This document shows positions 34,707 to 42,717 of a stretch of 49,857 nucleotides of DNA, piece after piece; position 1 is the stretch's first letter; every line of letters begins with the position of its first letter. The translations under genes were made by a program, and so were the position numbers. Under the pieces are notes generated by a model that saw nothing but the letters and a program-made list of their open reading frames with translations, was not told the origin of the DNA and made no database searches. This DNA is from an uncultured Paracoccaceae bacterium (lineage in GTDB: Bacteria; Pseudomonadota; Alphaproteobacteria; Rhodobacterales; Rhodobacteraceae), in the NCBI GenBank assembly GCA_937920555.1, contig CAKZTM010000043.1, positions 1 to 49,857 on the forward strand, read 5' to 3'.

Positions 34707-35336
34707 TCAGGTTTTGCGTCCCGTCGGCATTCCGGTCAGCATTCCACCATAGCTCAGGTCTTTGACCAGGCTCTCGCTCACATCTCGCTCATACATCGTA
34801 AAAACCCGCTGGATTTGGTTCAGCTCAACGGTCAGCGCCAAACTCAACGCCTTCATACTATGGGCCAAAGGGATGTCCTTGGCCTTGCCCACCTCCACCA
34901 TGATCAAATCGATCAGCTGAACGCTCAACTCCCGGTAAGCGCCCGCGATCCAGATGGATTTGACGTCATGAAGAATGAAAAACAGCGCAATATCCTCGAT
35001 GGAATCAAGATAATGCTCATCAAAACGGCCAATGCGGAACAGCCGCATGTGCTTGTTGTAAAGGCTGATGATGCGAAACATGTCGTCGGTGCTGATATCC
35101 TTAGGCAAAGCCCCTTTTCGCTGCAAGTTCAGGACAATCTCGTCACCCCAATTGATCTTGCTGCGCCGAAAAATCTTTTGGAATATCGCAAATTGCGCGA
35201 AAAACTCCGCGTCCAGCCGAAACGCCGCCTGCACACACTCCAACTGTCCCTCCGGTCTGATCTTGTGCTTGTAACTACGCAAGAACAGCCCAAAATCCAG
35301 ACTGGCAGGTTGTGCAATATCGGCGTGCTGTGACAT
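34707..35336 (-). CDS. Protoglobin-like or unknown helical protein
   Basis: A 209-residue all-helical soluble protein. The segments YNKHMRLFRIGRFDEHYLDS and VKSIWIAGAYRELSVQLIDL recall the H-x(n)-IG and WYxGAY patterns of globin-coupled sensors and protoglobins, which suggests a haem-binding gas sensor without an output domain. The similarity is weak and made by eye. The start is ATG 35336 or a GTG two codons upstream; neither has a strong ribosome site. The haemoglobin gene follows 25 bases later. Alternatives include an uncharacterised Rhodobacterales family. Confidence 0.55.
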   Translation of the reverse strand: MSQHADIAQPASLDFGLFLRSYKHKIRPEGQLECVQAAFRLDAEFFAQFAIFQKIFRRSKINWGDEIVLNLQRKGALPKDISTDDMFRIISLYNKHMRLFRIGRFDEHYLDSIEDIALFFILHDVKSIWIAGAYRELSVQLIDLIMVEVGKAKDIPLAHSMKALSLALTVELNQIQRVFTMYERDVSESLVKDLSYGGMLTGMPTGRKT

Positions 35337-35482
35337 GGCCACTATGTCGCCGTTTCAGATTAATAAACCGATAAATCGGACCGCAAAAAACGGACCGGCA
35401 CGCTCTAACGCGGGTGCCCCCTGCCCCGATTGCGAAATCGTTTGCACAAATGCGCAGGCCGCGTAAATCTGCGCGGGCCTGA

Positions 35483-37099
35483 ATGCGATCTTGGAAAGTG
35501 ACCCCCTTGGACCAAAAAACGATACCCAAGACCGTGGGCGAGGCGCTCATCGATCTGTTGGAGCAGGCAGGCACAGACACTGTCTTTGGCATTCCAGGCG
35601 TGCACACGGTCGAGCTGTACCGCGGGTTGGCCGCCTCCGGCATCCGCCATATTACACCGCGCCACGAACAAGGGGCCGCGTTCATGGCCGATGGATATGC
35701 GCGCATCACGGGCCGACCGGGCGTGTGCTTTTTGATCACCGGGCCGGGCCTGACCAATGCCGCCACCGCCATTTTGCAGGCGCGCGGCGAAAGCGTGCCC
35801 ATGCTGATCATCTCCAGCGTCAACACCTCCAAGAGCTTGGGCAAGAATGAGGGCCACCTGCACGAAATGCCCGATCAGGCGGCATTTTCGCGCAGCATTT
35901 GCAAACAGACGTTCACGCTGAGCGATCCGGCACAACTGGGCGCGGTGTTCTTGCAAGCCTTCACGGCAATGACTGACGCACGGCCGGGGCCGGTGCATAT
36001 TCAGATCCCGCTTGATGTGATGAAATTACCCGCAGAGCCTGCCGGATTTCGACCACCCAACCCCAAACCGGCGCAAGATTTCAAGCTGACCCGCGCAGCC
36101 CGGCTGTGCAATAGCGCGAAAAACCCGGTGATCCTTATCGGCGGCGGTACGGCCCATGCCAGCGATCCCACCGTCTTCCAAACCTTCGCAAACGCGCTTG
36201 ATGCGCCGGTGATCTCAACCGCCAATGGGCGCGGGATCATGTCCGGCTCGCCGCTTGATTGTCCCGCCAGTCCCAGCCTGACCAGTATCCGCGCGCTCAT
36301 CGCCCAGTCCGATCTGGTCATCGCTTTGGGAACGGAAATTGGTCCAACCGATTACGACATGTATGCCACCGGACCGTTGCCACCCCAAACCAATATGATC
36401 CGCGTCGATATCGATCCTGCCCAGCTTGCCAAGCGCAGTGATGCGGGCCTGATCATCGAAGGCGATGCCGCCCGGTTTGCAGCCGCGCTCACCCCGCATC
36501 TGATCCCCGCAAACCGCCAAGGGACCGCGCGCACCGCCCAAGCGCTCAAGGGCGCAAATGCCGAACTCAGCGCCGCGTACGGCGACCACATCGACGCGAT
36601 GGAAAGCATCTGGACCGCCTTGCCGGATGCGATTGTGATCGGCGACAGCACCCAGCCGATCTATGCGGGCAACCTCTTGATCAACGCCCCGGCCCCGCGC
36701 ACATGGTTCAACTCCTCAGCCGGGTTTGGCACTCTGGGCTACGCGGCACCGGCAGCGATTGGCGCGGCCATGGGCACTGACCGCCCGGTGGTGTGCGTGA
36801 TCGGCGACGGCGGATTGCAATTCACGTTGACCGAACTGGCCGTGGCCCGCGACACCGGCGCAAATGCAGCCTTTGTGGTCTGGAACAATCACGGCTACGG
36901 CGAGATCGAAACCTCCATGACTGACGCGGGCGTGTCGCCTGTTGGCGTCACCCCGATGCCGCCCGATTTCATCAAAATCGCGGACGCCTACGGCCTTGCG
37001 TCGCGGCGGATCACGGACCCCCATAAGCTGGCAGGGGCCCTTGGCGATCTGCCAAGACCGTGCCTGATTGAATACGACTGCCCAAAGCCCAAAAGTTAA
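35483..37099 (+). CDS. ThDP-dependent decarboxylase/synthase, acetolactate-synthase fold
   Basis: A 538-residue enzyme with the three-domain fold of acetolactate synthase. The pyrimidine domain has FGIPGVHTVELYRGL and the conserved Glu in RHEQGAAFMADGYAR, and the pyrophosphate domain has GDGGLQFTLTELAVA...NN. It is shorter at the C-terminus than IlvB and resembles the 5-guanidino-2-oxopentanoate decarboxylase-like group of arginine breakdown; the substrate is not certain. The start could be ATG 35483 or GTG 35498, both with weak ribosome sites. It diverges from the globin pair. Confidence 0.82.
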   Translation: MRSWKVTPLDQKTIPKTVGEALIDLLEQAGTDTVFGIPGVHTVELYRGLAASGIRHITPRHEQGAAFMADGYARITGRPGVCFLITGPGLTNAATAILQARGESVPMLIISSVNTSKSLGKNEGHLHEMPDQAAFSRSICKQTFTLSDPAQLGAVFLQAFTAMTDARPGPVHIQIPLDVMKLPAEPAGFRPPNPKPAQDFKLTRAARLCNSAKNPVILIGGGTAHASDPTVFQTFANALDAPVISTANGRGIMSGSPLDCPASPSLTSIRALIAQSDLVIALGTEIGPTDYDMYATGPLPPQTNMIRVDIDPAQLAKRSDAGLIIEGDAARFAAALTPHLIPANRQGTARTAQALKGANAELSAAYGDHIDAMESIWTALPDAIVIGDSTQPIYAGNLLINAPAPRTWFNSSAGFGTLGYAAPAAIGAAMGTDRPVVCVIGDGGLQFTLTELAVARDTGANAAFVVWNNHGYGEIETSMTDAGVSPVGVTPMPPDFIKIADAYGLASRRITDPHKLAGALGDLPRPCLIEYDCPKPKS

Positions 37100-37122
37100 C
37101 TCCTGTACCTGAGTTGCAGGAG

Positions 37123-37341
37123 TTAACGTTCCCGCCCCTCTGCCACCAATTTGGCGCGGTAAATCTCGGCCTCCGCCAAGCCCGCCTCAAGGGCAAAAAC
37201 GAACGCATGGGTCCATAAAAAGCAGGCTTCATCAATGTCGGATGATGCATCCCCCGCAGCCCCGTAAAGCCGCGCCACCGCCGCACCATCTTGACGGTCA
37301 AACGCGGCCATCAGGGCCGCATCCAGCTCATCTCGCGTCAC
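37123..37341 (-). CDS. Small unknown protein downstream of the Rieske gene
   Basis: A 72-residue ORF, TRDELDAALMAAFDRQDGAA to KLVAEGRER, acidic and probably helical. The start is likely a GTG at 37341, overlapping the end of the Rieske gene by 14 bases; there is no clear ribosome site, so coupling to the gene before it would be needed. It reads like a TPR-type helix pair (AALMAAFDRQDGAAVARLYG). The function is unknown. The product could assist the oxygenase, but that is only a positional guess. Confidence 0.6.
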   Translation of the reverse strand: MTRDELDAALMAAFDRQDGAAVARLYGAAGDASSDIDEACFLWTHAFVFALEAGLAEAEIYRAKLVAEGRER

Positions 37342-38491
37342 GGTATTTTTGGATTTGATCTGCGGCCCAAGCGTGGAACAAATGGGTCGGGTTGTCCATG
37401 ACGGGCGAGAATTTACCCCCGTCAAATCCAGGCCCGTAACGGCCCCGCTGCATGCCCTCAACCACGAAAATATCTTCCTCAAACACGCCCTTCCACAGGT
37501 CCGCATTGCGATCGATCATCGCCGCTTTTTCGGGCTGCTCAGCAGGATCAAACGCGTAGTAAATGCCGGTCAACTCGCGGGTCTGATCAATGCCTGTGGG
37601 CATCAAGATCATCGCATAAGCATGGTCCCTTTGAGCCCCGAAAAGCACGTTTGGAAAGAACGAGACATATTCAGCACCCGCATCCCAAAAATCCGACAAG
37701 CCCTCGAAATCAGGGAATTTTTCGCCCCCGTCCCCCTCTAACTGCCGGTACACATAGGTGCCCTGACCGGAAAACGCGCCGGGCTCCTCGATGTGGTAAT
37801 GATCCTCTAGCCGTGAATAGGTGTTGAGGCCGGGATGGATCCACGGCAGATGATAACTCTCACAGAAATTCTCTACCGCCAGCTTCCAGTTGGTCTTGAC
37901 CTCAAGCACGAAATCAGACCGCCCGCCGCCGGGATAAATGGGGCGGTCATGCTCGCGCCAGCGCTCCAGCAATTTGGCCGCATATTCCTCAAAAGGTGGG
38001 GCCTTGCGCGACACGTTAACGAAAATCACATCACGGTAAACATATGAGGGAAACTCGACCAGCCCCAAGTCATCGCGCTTGATGTCCTCGTGCAGATTTC
38101 GCCCCGGCCCGCCCACATGAGGGGTCGAGCGCAATGTGCCGTCCAAACCATAACACCACGAATGATAAGGGCAGCGGATCGTGCCGCGAATATTGCCCGG
38201 CTCTTCGACCAAAATCATACCCCTGTGACGGCAGGTATTTTGGTAAACGCGCACATCCCCCGCCCCGTCACGAATGGCCAAAAGTGGGACACCTAAAAAA
38301 TCGATCGGTGCCGCATCACCCTCATTTGGAATGTCCTTGGCAAAGCCCACACCGGCCCAATTGCCAAACAAAAGCGCCTCGCGTTCCTCCGCAAAGACCT
38401 GCGGATCAACATAATGGGCGTTGGGCAGACCGCGTGCTGTGGCCACCGGGGCAGTCACCCCAGACAAATCAGACAAATCAGAATGCGTCAT
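37328..38491 (-). CDS. Rieske non-haem iron oxygenase, alpha subunit
   Basis: A 387-residue ring-hydroxylating-type oxygenase. The Rieske site is C-X-H-X17-C-X2-H (NTCRHRGM ... RCPYHSWCYG, about residues 85-115). The mononuclear iron site lies in ENFCESYHLPWIHPGL, with a later acidic ligand. Relatives act on aromatic rings or demethylate quaternary amines such as stachydrine, glycine betaine and carnitine; the group cannot be chosen here. No reductase or ferredoxin gene is adjacent. The ATG at 38491 is preferred to a TTG five codons upstream. Confidence 0.88.
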   Translation of the reverse strand: MTHSDLSDLSGVTAPVATARGLPNAHYVDPQVFAEEREALLFGNWAGVGFAKDIPNEGDAAPIDFLGVPLLAIRDGAGDVRVYQNTCRHRGMILVEEPGNIRGTIRCPYHSWCYGLDGTLRSTPHVGGPGRNLHEDIKRDDLGLVEFPSYVYRDVIFVNVSRKAPPFEEYAAKLLERWREHDRPIYPGGGRSDFVLEVKTNWKLAVENFCESYHLPWIHPGLNTYSRLEDHYHIEEPGAFSGQGTYVYRQLEGDGGEKFPDFEGLSDFWDAGAEYVSFFPNVLFGAQRDHAYAMILMPTGIDQTRELTGIYYAFDPAEQPEKAAMIDRNADLWKGVFEEDIFVVEGMQRGRYGPGFDGGKFSPVMDNPTHLFHAWAADQIQKYRDAR

Positions 38492-38543
38492 GGCGATGTC
38501 CCGCAAATTTGAAAAAAGACCTCAAAACTCTAGCCTTCGCTAT

Positions 38544-38564
38544 GTTTTGAACCTTTTCCAAAAC
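38544..38564. promoter_or_regulatory. Inverted repeat GTTTTG-N9-CAAAAC before the Rieske gene
   Basis: Perfect six-base arms separated by nine bases, 53 bases upstream of the Rieske start in the 114-base gap after the Crp/Fnr gene. A dimeric regulator site is possible. Confidence 0.4.
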
Positions 38565-38605
38565 CGACATCCCCGCGACGCCTTCGGACCATCCGGGCCG
38601 CCGCC

Positions 38606-39343
38606 CTATGCAGAGACCAGACGCAACCTTTCGCCCGTGTCCGCACCCTTGCCAGAGCTGACCACATAATCCTCCAGCGCCTCCAAAGATGGCACACACA
38701 GATTTCGCCCATCGCGACCGATCAAGCCTTTGTTGCGCATCCGCCCCATCTCGCGGGCCACGGTTTCACGGTTGGAAAATATCCGCGCCGCGATCTCAGT
38801 TTGCGTGGGCGGGCGCTCGATCACGAAACTGTTGCGCCCGTTGGCATGGGATTGCGCCATATCCAAAAGCTCCGCACGGATCCGATCATCGGCACTTAAC
38901 GTGTTGAAATCAGACACTTTCGCAGTCAAATCCCGCAACTTCTGCACCAAAGCCTCTAACAAAGCCAGCGACAAATCCGGCGCCGTGCTTAAGACCTCGC
39001 GGAATTGCGGCGAGGACATGCGCGCCGCCACACAGGTGGATTGCGCCTCTATGCAGGCCGACCGGGGCGCGCCATCAATGGCCGAAAACTCCCCGAAACA
39101 ATCCCCCTTGCCCAAATGCATGAACGACACTTCGCGCCCGCTTTCGGTGAAAATCGCCACCCGCGCAGACCCGGTCAACAAAAAGCAAATGTCCGAGTTG
39201 GTATCCTCGTTGCTCATGATCGTCTGACCCTTTTCATATTCGGTCACCGACCATCGCTCTGCCAGAAAACAGAACGCGCTGCGGGAAATCTGGCCCAAAA
39301 GAGAGCCCTCGGGAAATACTTGAAACGGATTACCTGACTTCAT
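38606..39343 (-). CDS. Crp/Fnr-family transcription regulator
   Basis: A 245-residue regulator with a cyclic-nucleotide-binding-type domain (about 10-130), a dimer helix and a winged HTH (about 175-215, PTQTEIAARIFSNRETVARE). The phosphate-binding cassette GEFSAIDGAPRSACIEA keeps the Gly-Glu and Arg-Ser of cAMP-binding proteins, and no FNR-type cysteine cluster is seen, so a small-molecule nucleotide effector is plausible. The ATG at 39343 has aggggtg upstream. A Crp-type palindrome lies in its promoter. It is followed by the Rieske gene on the same strand. Confidence 0.9.
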   Translation of the reverse strand: MKSGNPFQVFPEGSLLGQISRSAFCFLAERWSVTEYEKGQTIMSNEDTNSDICFLLTGSARVAIFTESGREVSFMHLGKGDCFGEFSAIDGAPRSACIEAQSTCVAARMSSPQFREVLSTAPDLSLALLEALVQKLRDLTAKVSDFNTLSADDRIRAELLDMAQSHANGRNSFVIERPPTQTEIAARIFSNRETVAREMGRMRNKGLIGRDGRNLCVPSLEALEDYVVSSGKGADTGERLRLVSA

Positions 39344-39389
39344 GATCTTCACCCCTAATTGCGGTTACTGTTCAATCGCCACGTTAACC

Positions 39390-39422
39390 ATTTTAGCACA
39401 TTACATTGTGATACGCATCACT
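39390..39422 (-). promoter_or_regulatory. Crp-type site over the promoter of the Crp/Fnr gene
   Basis: TGTGA-TACGCA-TCACT (39407-39422) matches the TGTGA-N6-TCACA consensus at nine of ten positions. On the minus strand a -10-like TAAAAT (39395-39390) lies just downstream, so the site would sit near the -35 region, about 64 bases from the start codon. Auto-regulation is the simplest reading. Confidence 0.6.
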
Positions 39423-39454
39423 TGACTGAAGTTTTACACAAAATTGCGTAAAAA

Positions 39455-40285
39455 TCACCCAACGGGCAGGCCCAGCAACTCGCGCGCCTCGGCGGCACGC
39501 GCCGGATGCCGCCCATATTGAGCGCACAGATCAACCACCCGCTCCACCAAAGCCGCATTGGACGGGGCCAAAGTGTTCCGGTCCAGACGCACATTATCCT
39601 CCAGACCGGTGCGGCAATGACCGCCAAGTTCCAACGCCCAATTGTTGAGCACAATCTGATTGGCCCCAATGCCCGCCGCCGTCCATGTAGCGTCAGGTGC
39701 CAGCCGCTCCAACGTGGCGATCATAAACTCCAGAGAGGCCCGGTCGCAGGGCATGGCATTTTTGACCCCCATCACAAATTGCACATGCAAAGGCTTGGCC
39801 AACCGCCCGTCCTCGGACATCTTAACAGCTTGAAAAATATGGCTCAGATCAAACGCCTCGATTTCCGGCTTCACATCATGAACCAACATCTCCGAGGCCA
39901 GCCAATCCACCAAATCCGGCGGGTTCTCATACACCCGCGTGGGAAAATTATTCGACCCAACAGACAGCGAACACATCTCAGGCTTGAGCGGGATCATACC
40001 GCCGCGTTCGCGCCCGGCCCCGGACCGACCCCCGGTTGAAAGCTGCACGATCATGCCCGGACAATGGGCGCGAATGCCCTCCAGAACCTGCCCGAACCGC
40101 GCCGGGTCCGAACTGGGCAGCCCTGCGTCGTCGCGCACATGAACATGGGCCAAAGACGCGCCCGCCTCAAAAGCCGCATGGGTGGCCTCGATTTGTTCGG
40201 CCACTGTGATCGGTACCGCAGGATTGTCCGCCTTGGTTGGAACCGATCCCGTAATCGCCACCGTGATGATGCAGGCTTTGCTCAT
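39455..40285 (-). CDS. Beta-keto acid cleavage enzyme (BKACE, DUF849)
   Basis: A 276-residue TIM-barrel enzyme that condenses a beta-keto acid with acetyl-CoA to give acetoacetate and a new acyl-CoA. The opening CIITVAITGSVPTKADNPAV and the zinc-site motif AHVHVRDD (two His) are family hallmarks, with CSLSVGSNNFP and GIGANQIVLNNWALELGGH later. Known substrates include 3-keto-5-aminohexanoate and dehydrocarnitine; this one is undetermined. The ATG at 40285 follows gggga, and the longer open frame to 40378 is intergenic. The Crp/Fnr gene follows. Confidence 0.9.
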   Translation of the reverse strand: MSKACIITVAITGSVPTKADNPAVPITVAEQIEATHAAFEAGASLAHVHVRDDAGLPSSDPARFGQVLEGIRAHCPGMIVQLSTGGRSGAGRERGGMIPLKPEMCSLSVGSNNFPTRVYENPPDLVDWLASEMLVHDVKPEIEAFDLSHIFQAVKMSEDGRLAKPLHVQFVMGVKNAMPCDRASLEFMIATLERLAPDATWTAAGIGANQIVLNNWALELGGHCRTGLEDNVRLDRNTLAPSNAALVERVVDLCAQYGRHPARAAEARELLGLPVG

Positions 40286-40446
40286 AAGCTTCCCCCAAAA
40301 TACCCGTCTAGGGCTACACTTTGCCCCAACCGCTCGCAAGTGTTGGCAAAAGACACATAAATTCCCTGTTGATCGCATGATTGAGCCAAAACTTCGCCAT
40401 AATCAAAGGACATTCTGAATGCGTAAATTAAATGCCCGGGTGAAGA

Positions 40447-41202
40447 ATGTTGAGAATTTTTAGGAAATCAAAGACTGATCGTGCGCATAGCAAGCCCGCG
40501 CAAAAGCCGGATCACACCATGCAGCCAAAAGCCGTCCGAGACGCCCTGCACAAAGCAGCGGAAGAAAAACCCTATATTTATCAACAAGTCACGGGCCGAG
40601 AATTGCATGCCAATATCGTCGAAGCTCTGCGGTATGAGCATGAAGGCCGCGCCGAAACCGCCCTTGGCGTCATGGGCTCACTGGCCGGATTTTCCTGTTT
40701 GTCTGCGGTTTACCTGAAATATGAACGCGGCGAAATTTCCCCCGACCAAGACGGCTTTAGGGTCGCGGTCACTGATACCGGCCGCCGGATTTTCTCAGGG
40801 GATTTGGTCAATGAGGCGCTGTTTGAGGGTGAAATGTCCGTGTGGGGCATGGTCGAGGCGACCGCCAAAAAGCTGGGCGCTTTGAAACTGCCGGACATGG
40901 AAGCGATCTCCAACCATGTGGCCAACACCAGCAACACAGACGCCTACGGCGAGCCGCGCTTGGCCGCAGACCACCAACCGCGCGACCTGCCGTCGAACTT
41001 TGTGCGCTACCTGATGCCCAGCTATCTGCCGCTTTTGCAAAGATACGACGCGGATATCGAGAAATTCCCGATCTCCTTCGGATTTGCCATCCAAAGCCTG
41101 ATGGAAGATAGCTGCGAAACGCTCGATCCCGCAACGGCGGCCCAGATCGTCATGGAATGCGCCGTGCCAATGGCCAGCCTTGACCCGGCCGAAGTCTTTT
41201 AG
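40447..41202 (+). CDS. Conserved-looking protein of unknown function
   Basis: A 251-residue soluble protein with a basic N-terminal tail (about 1-30). The middle is EGRAETALGVMGSLAGFSCL followed by SAVYLKYERG, and the C-terminal half has FPISFGFAIQSLMEDSCETL. I recall similar uncharacterised Rhodobacterales proteins but cannot assign a family. An alternative start is ATG 40519. Its stop overlaps the convergent proC stop by four bases (TTAG shared), an unusually tight convergent pair. Confidence 0.75.
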   Translation: MLRIFRKSKTDRAHSKPAQKPDHTMQPKAVRDALHKAAEEKPYIYQQVTGRELHANIVEALRYEHEGRAETALGVMGSLAGFSCLSAVYLKYERGEISPDQDGFRVAVTDTGRRIFSGDLVNEALFEGEMSVWGMVEATAKKLGALKLPDMEAISNHVANTSNTDAYGEPRLAADHQPRDLPSNFVRYLMPSYLPLLQRYDADIEKFPISFGFAIQSLMEDSCETLDPATAAQIVMECAVPMASLDPAEVF

Positions 41203-41996
41203 CCCTGTCCAAGCGCCACACCGCGATCGCGCGCCGCCGTGGCCGCCTCCAATGTGAGCGGCCCAAGACGCCCCATGAAGACCTCCAGAGCCGCCGCCGT
41301 GGTGCCGCCCGGCGATGTCACCTGCTGGCGCAAAACGCCCGGCTCCGTGTCACTGCCCTTGGCCAAAAGCCCGGCCCCGGCCACAGTTTGCAAAGCCAGC
41401 GTCTTGGATAGCTCCCGATCAAGCCCCAAATCTTCTGCGGCCTGCGCCAAACACTCGATAAAATGAAACACATAAGCAGGCCCCGAGCCTGATATGGCCG
41501 TGACCGCATCCATCAAACCCTCATCTGCAATCCAGCCGGTTTCGCCAGATGCGGCCAATAACGCCTCGACAGCGGCACGCGCCTGGGCGCTTACATGGGC
41601 ATTGGCATAAGACACCATCATCCCCTGCCCAATGGCCGCAGGCGTGTTGGGCATGGTGCGAATGATCGCAGCCCCCGCCCCCAACCAACCGCTAAGCGAG
41701 GCCAGCGTGACCCCCGCTGCAATGGACACAAAAACCGCCCCCCCGAACCGCCCGTAGGGTGGTACAACCTCGCCCATCACCTGCGGCTTGACCGCCAAAA
41801 AGACGATATCGGGCACCACATCCCCCAATCCCTCGATAGACGCGGCCACATTCGCCCCGGTCTGGGCCGCACGGGCACGCAACGCCTCACTGGGCTCCAC
41901 CACATGAAAATCCGTGTCACCGGCTTGGGCCACCCAACCAGACAACATGGCAAATCCCATATTGCCACATCCCACCAACAAAACCGTCTGGCCCAT
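41199..41996 (-). CDS. proC: Pyrroline-5-carboxylate reductase
   Basis: Catalyses the last step of proline synthesis, NAD(P)H-dependent. The 265-residue protein opens with the Rossmann motif VLLVGCGNMGFAMLSGW. The core has RTMPNTPAAIGQGM and the C-terminal dimer domain has AISGSGPAYVFHFIECLAQA and VTSPGGTTAAALEVF, all diagnostic. ATG 41996 follows gggggagg. The sulfotransferase-like and aminotransferase genes lie just upstream with small gaps or overlaps, so proC is the third gene of a likely operon. Confidence 0.95.
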   Translation of the reverse strand: MGQTVLLVGCGNMGFAMLSGWVAQAGDTDFHVVEPSEALRARAAQTGANVAASIEGLGDVVPDIVFLAVKPQVMGEVVPPYGRFGGAVFVSIAAGVTLASLSGWLGAGAAIIRTMPNTPAAIGQGMMVSYANAHVSAQARAAVEALLAASGETGWIADEGLMDAVTAISGSGPAYVFHFIECLAQAAEDLGLDRELSKTLALQTVAGAGLLAKGSDTEPGVLRQQVTSPGGTTAAALEVFMGRLGPLTLEAATAARDRGVALGQG

Positions 41997-42012
41997 CACA
42001 GCCTCCCCCTTT

Positions 42013-42717
42013 TCATGTCAAACGAACCGCCCGCATGGCGTCATAAATCTCCAAAGCCGGACCCAAGATATCGGGCCGGTCCACCTCCGGGCGGGGGCTC
42101 ACATCCGGCGGCGCAAAGCCGGTACTGTCCCAAATCCGCCCATACCAATGCGCGCCCCAAACACCGTCCGAGGGATGCGGACCAGAAGGCCAAGACAACA
42201 TGGCCGGATCAAATGCAATCCCGATGGCACCACAAAGCTTGGCCAAATGACCGGCGGGGTCCGCCAAAATATCCGCCGCATCCACCACAATGGCATTTTG
42301 GGTGCTGGCAAACATCTCCATTTGCTGCGAAATTCCCAAATCCTGCAACGTTACCTGCGCCCGCTTGGCCCTGTAGCTGGCCAGAACACGCATGGGATCG
42401 CGGATCAAAAAGACGTTGGTGACATGGTCCATCCAGCCCCGCGGCATGCCCGAAATCATGTGCTGGAACATGTGTTTTTGGTAATAAACCGGGGTCGCAA
42501 CAGGGCCCACAAGACCTGCGGCCACCGCCGCCGGATCACGCGCCCCGCGCAACACCTGCGCGCGCATGGGATGATCCAAACCGGTCATCTCCAGATATGC
42601 CGCATAAAAGGGCTCATCAATTACCGTGCAATCGCCGCGCTGCGAAAACGCGCGCATCAAGGCGGTTGAAAGATTGCGCGGCCCCGACCACATGGCGATG
42701 CGCACAGGCTCAGCCAC
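42013..42717 (-). CDS. Sulfotransferase-like protein
   Basis: A 234-residue P-loop protein. The N-terminal IAMWSGPRNLSTALMRAF matches the 5'-phosphosulfate-binding loop of sulfotransferase-like proteins, and VFLIRDPMRVLASYRAK resembles the 3'-phosphate motif. Such proteins are often encoded beside class IV aminotransferases, as here, and are sometimes annotated together with them. The true donor and acceptor are unknown. The start is likely GTG 42717, overlapping the aminotransferase end by eight bases. proC follows after 16 bases. Confidence 0.78.
   Translation of the reverse strand: MAEPVRIAMWSGPRNLSTALMRAFSQRGDCTVIDEPFYAAYLEMTGLDHPMRAQVLRGARDPAAVAAGLVGPVATPVYYQKHMFQHMISGMPRGWMDHVTNVFLIRDPMRVLASYRAKRAQVTLQDLGISQQMEMFASTQNAIVVDAADILADPAGHLAKLCGAIGIAFDPAMLSWPSGPHPSDGVWGAHWYGRIWDSTGFAPPDVSPRPEVDRPDILGPALEIYDAMRAVRLT

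Noticed and set aside
34707-35336. Diguanylate-cyclase globin sensor
   Set aside because: The protein ends after the sensor-like part. No GGDEF or kinase domain is present.
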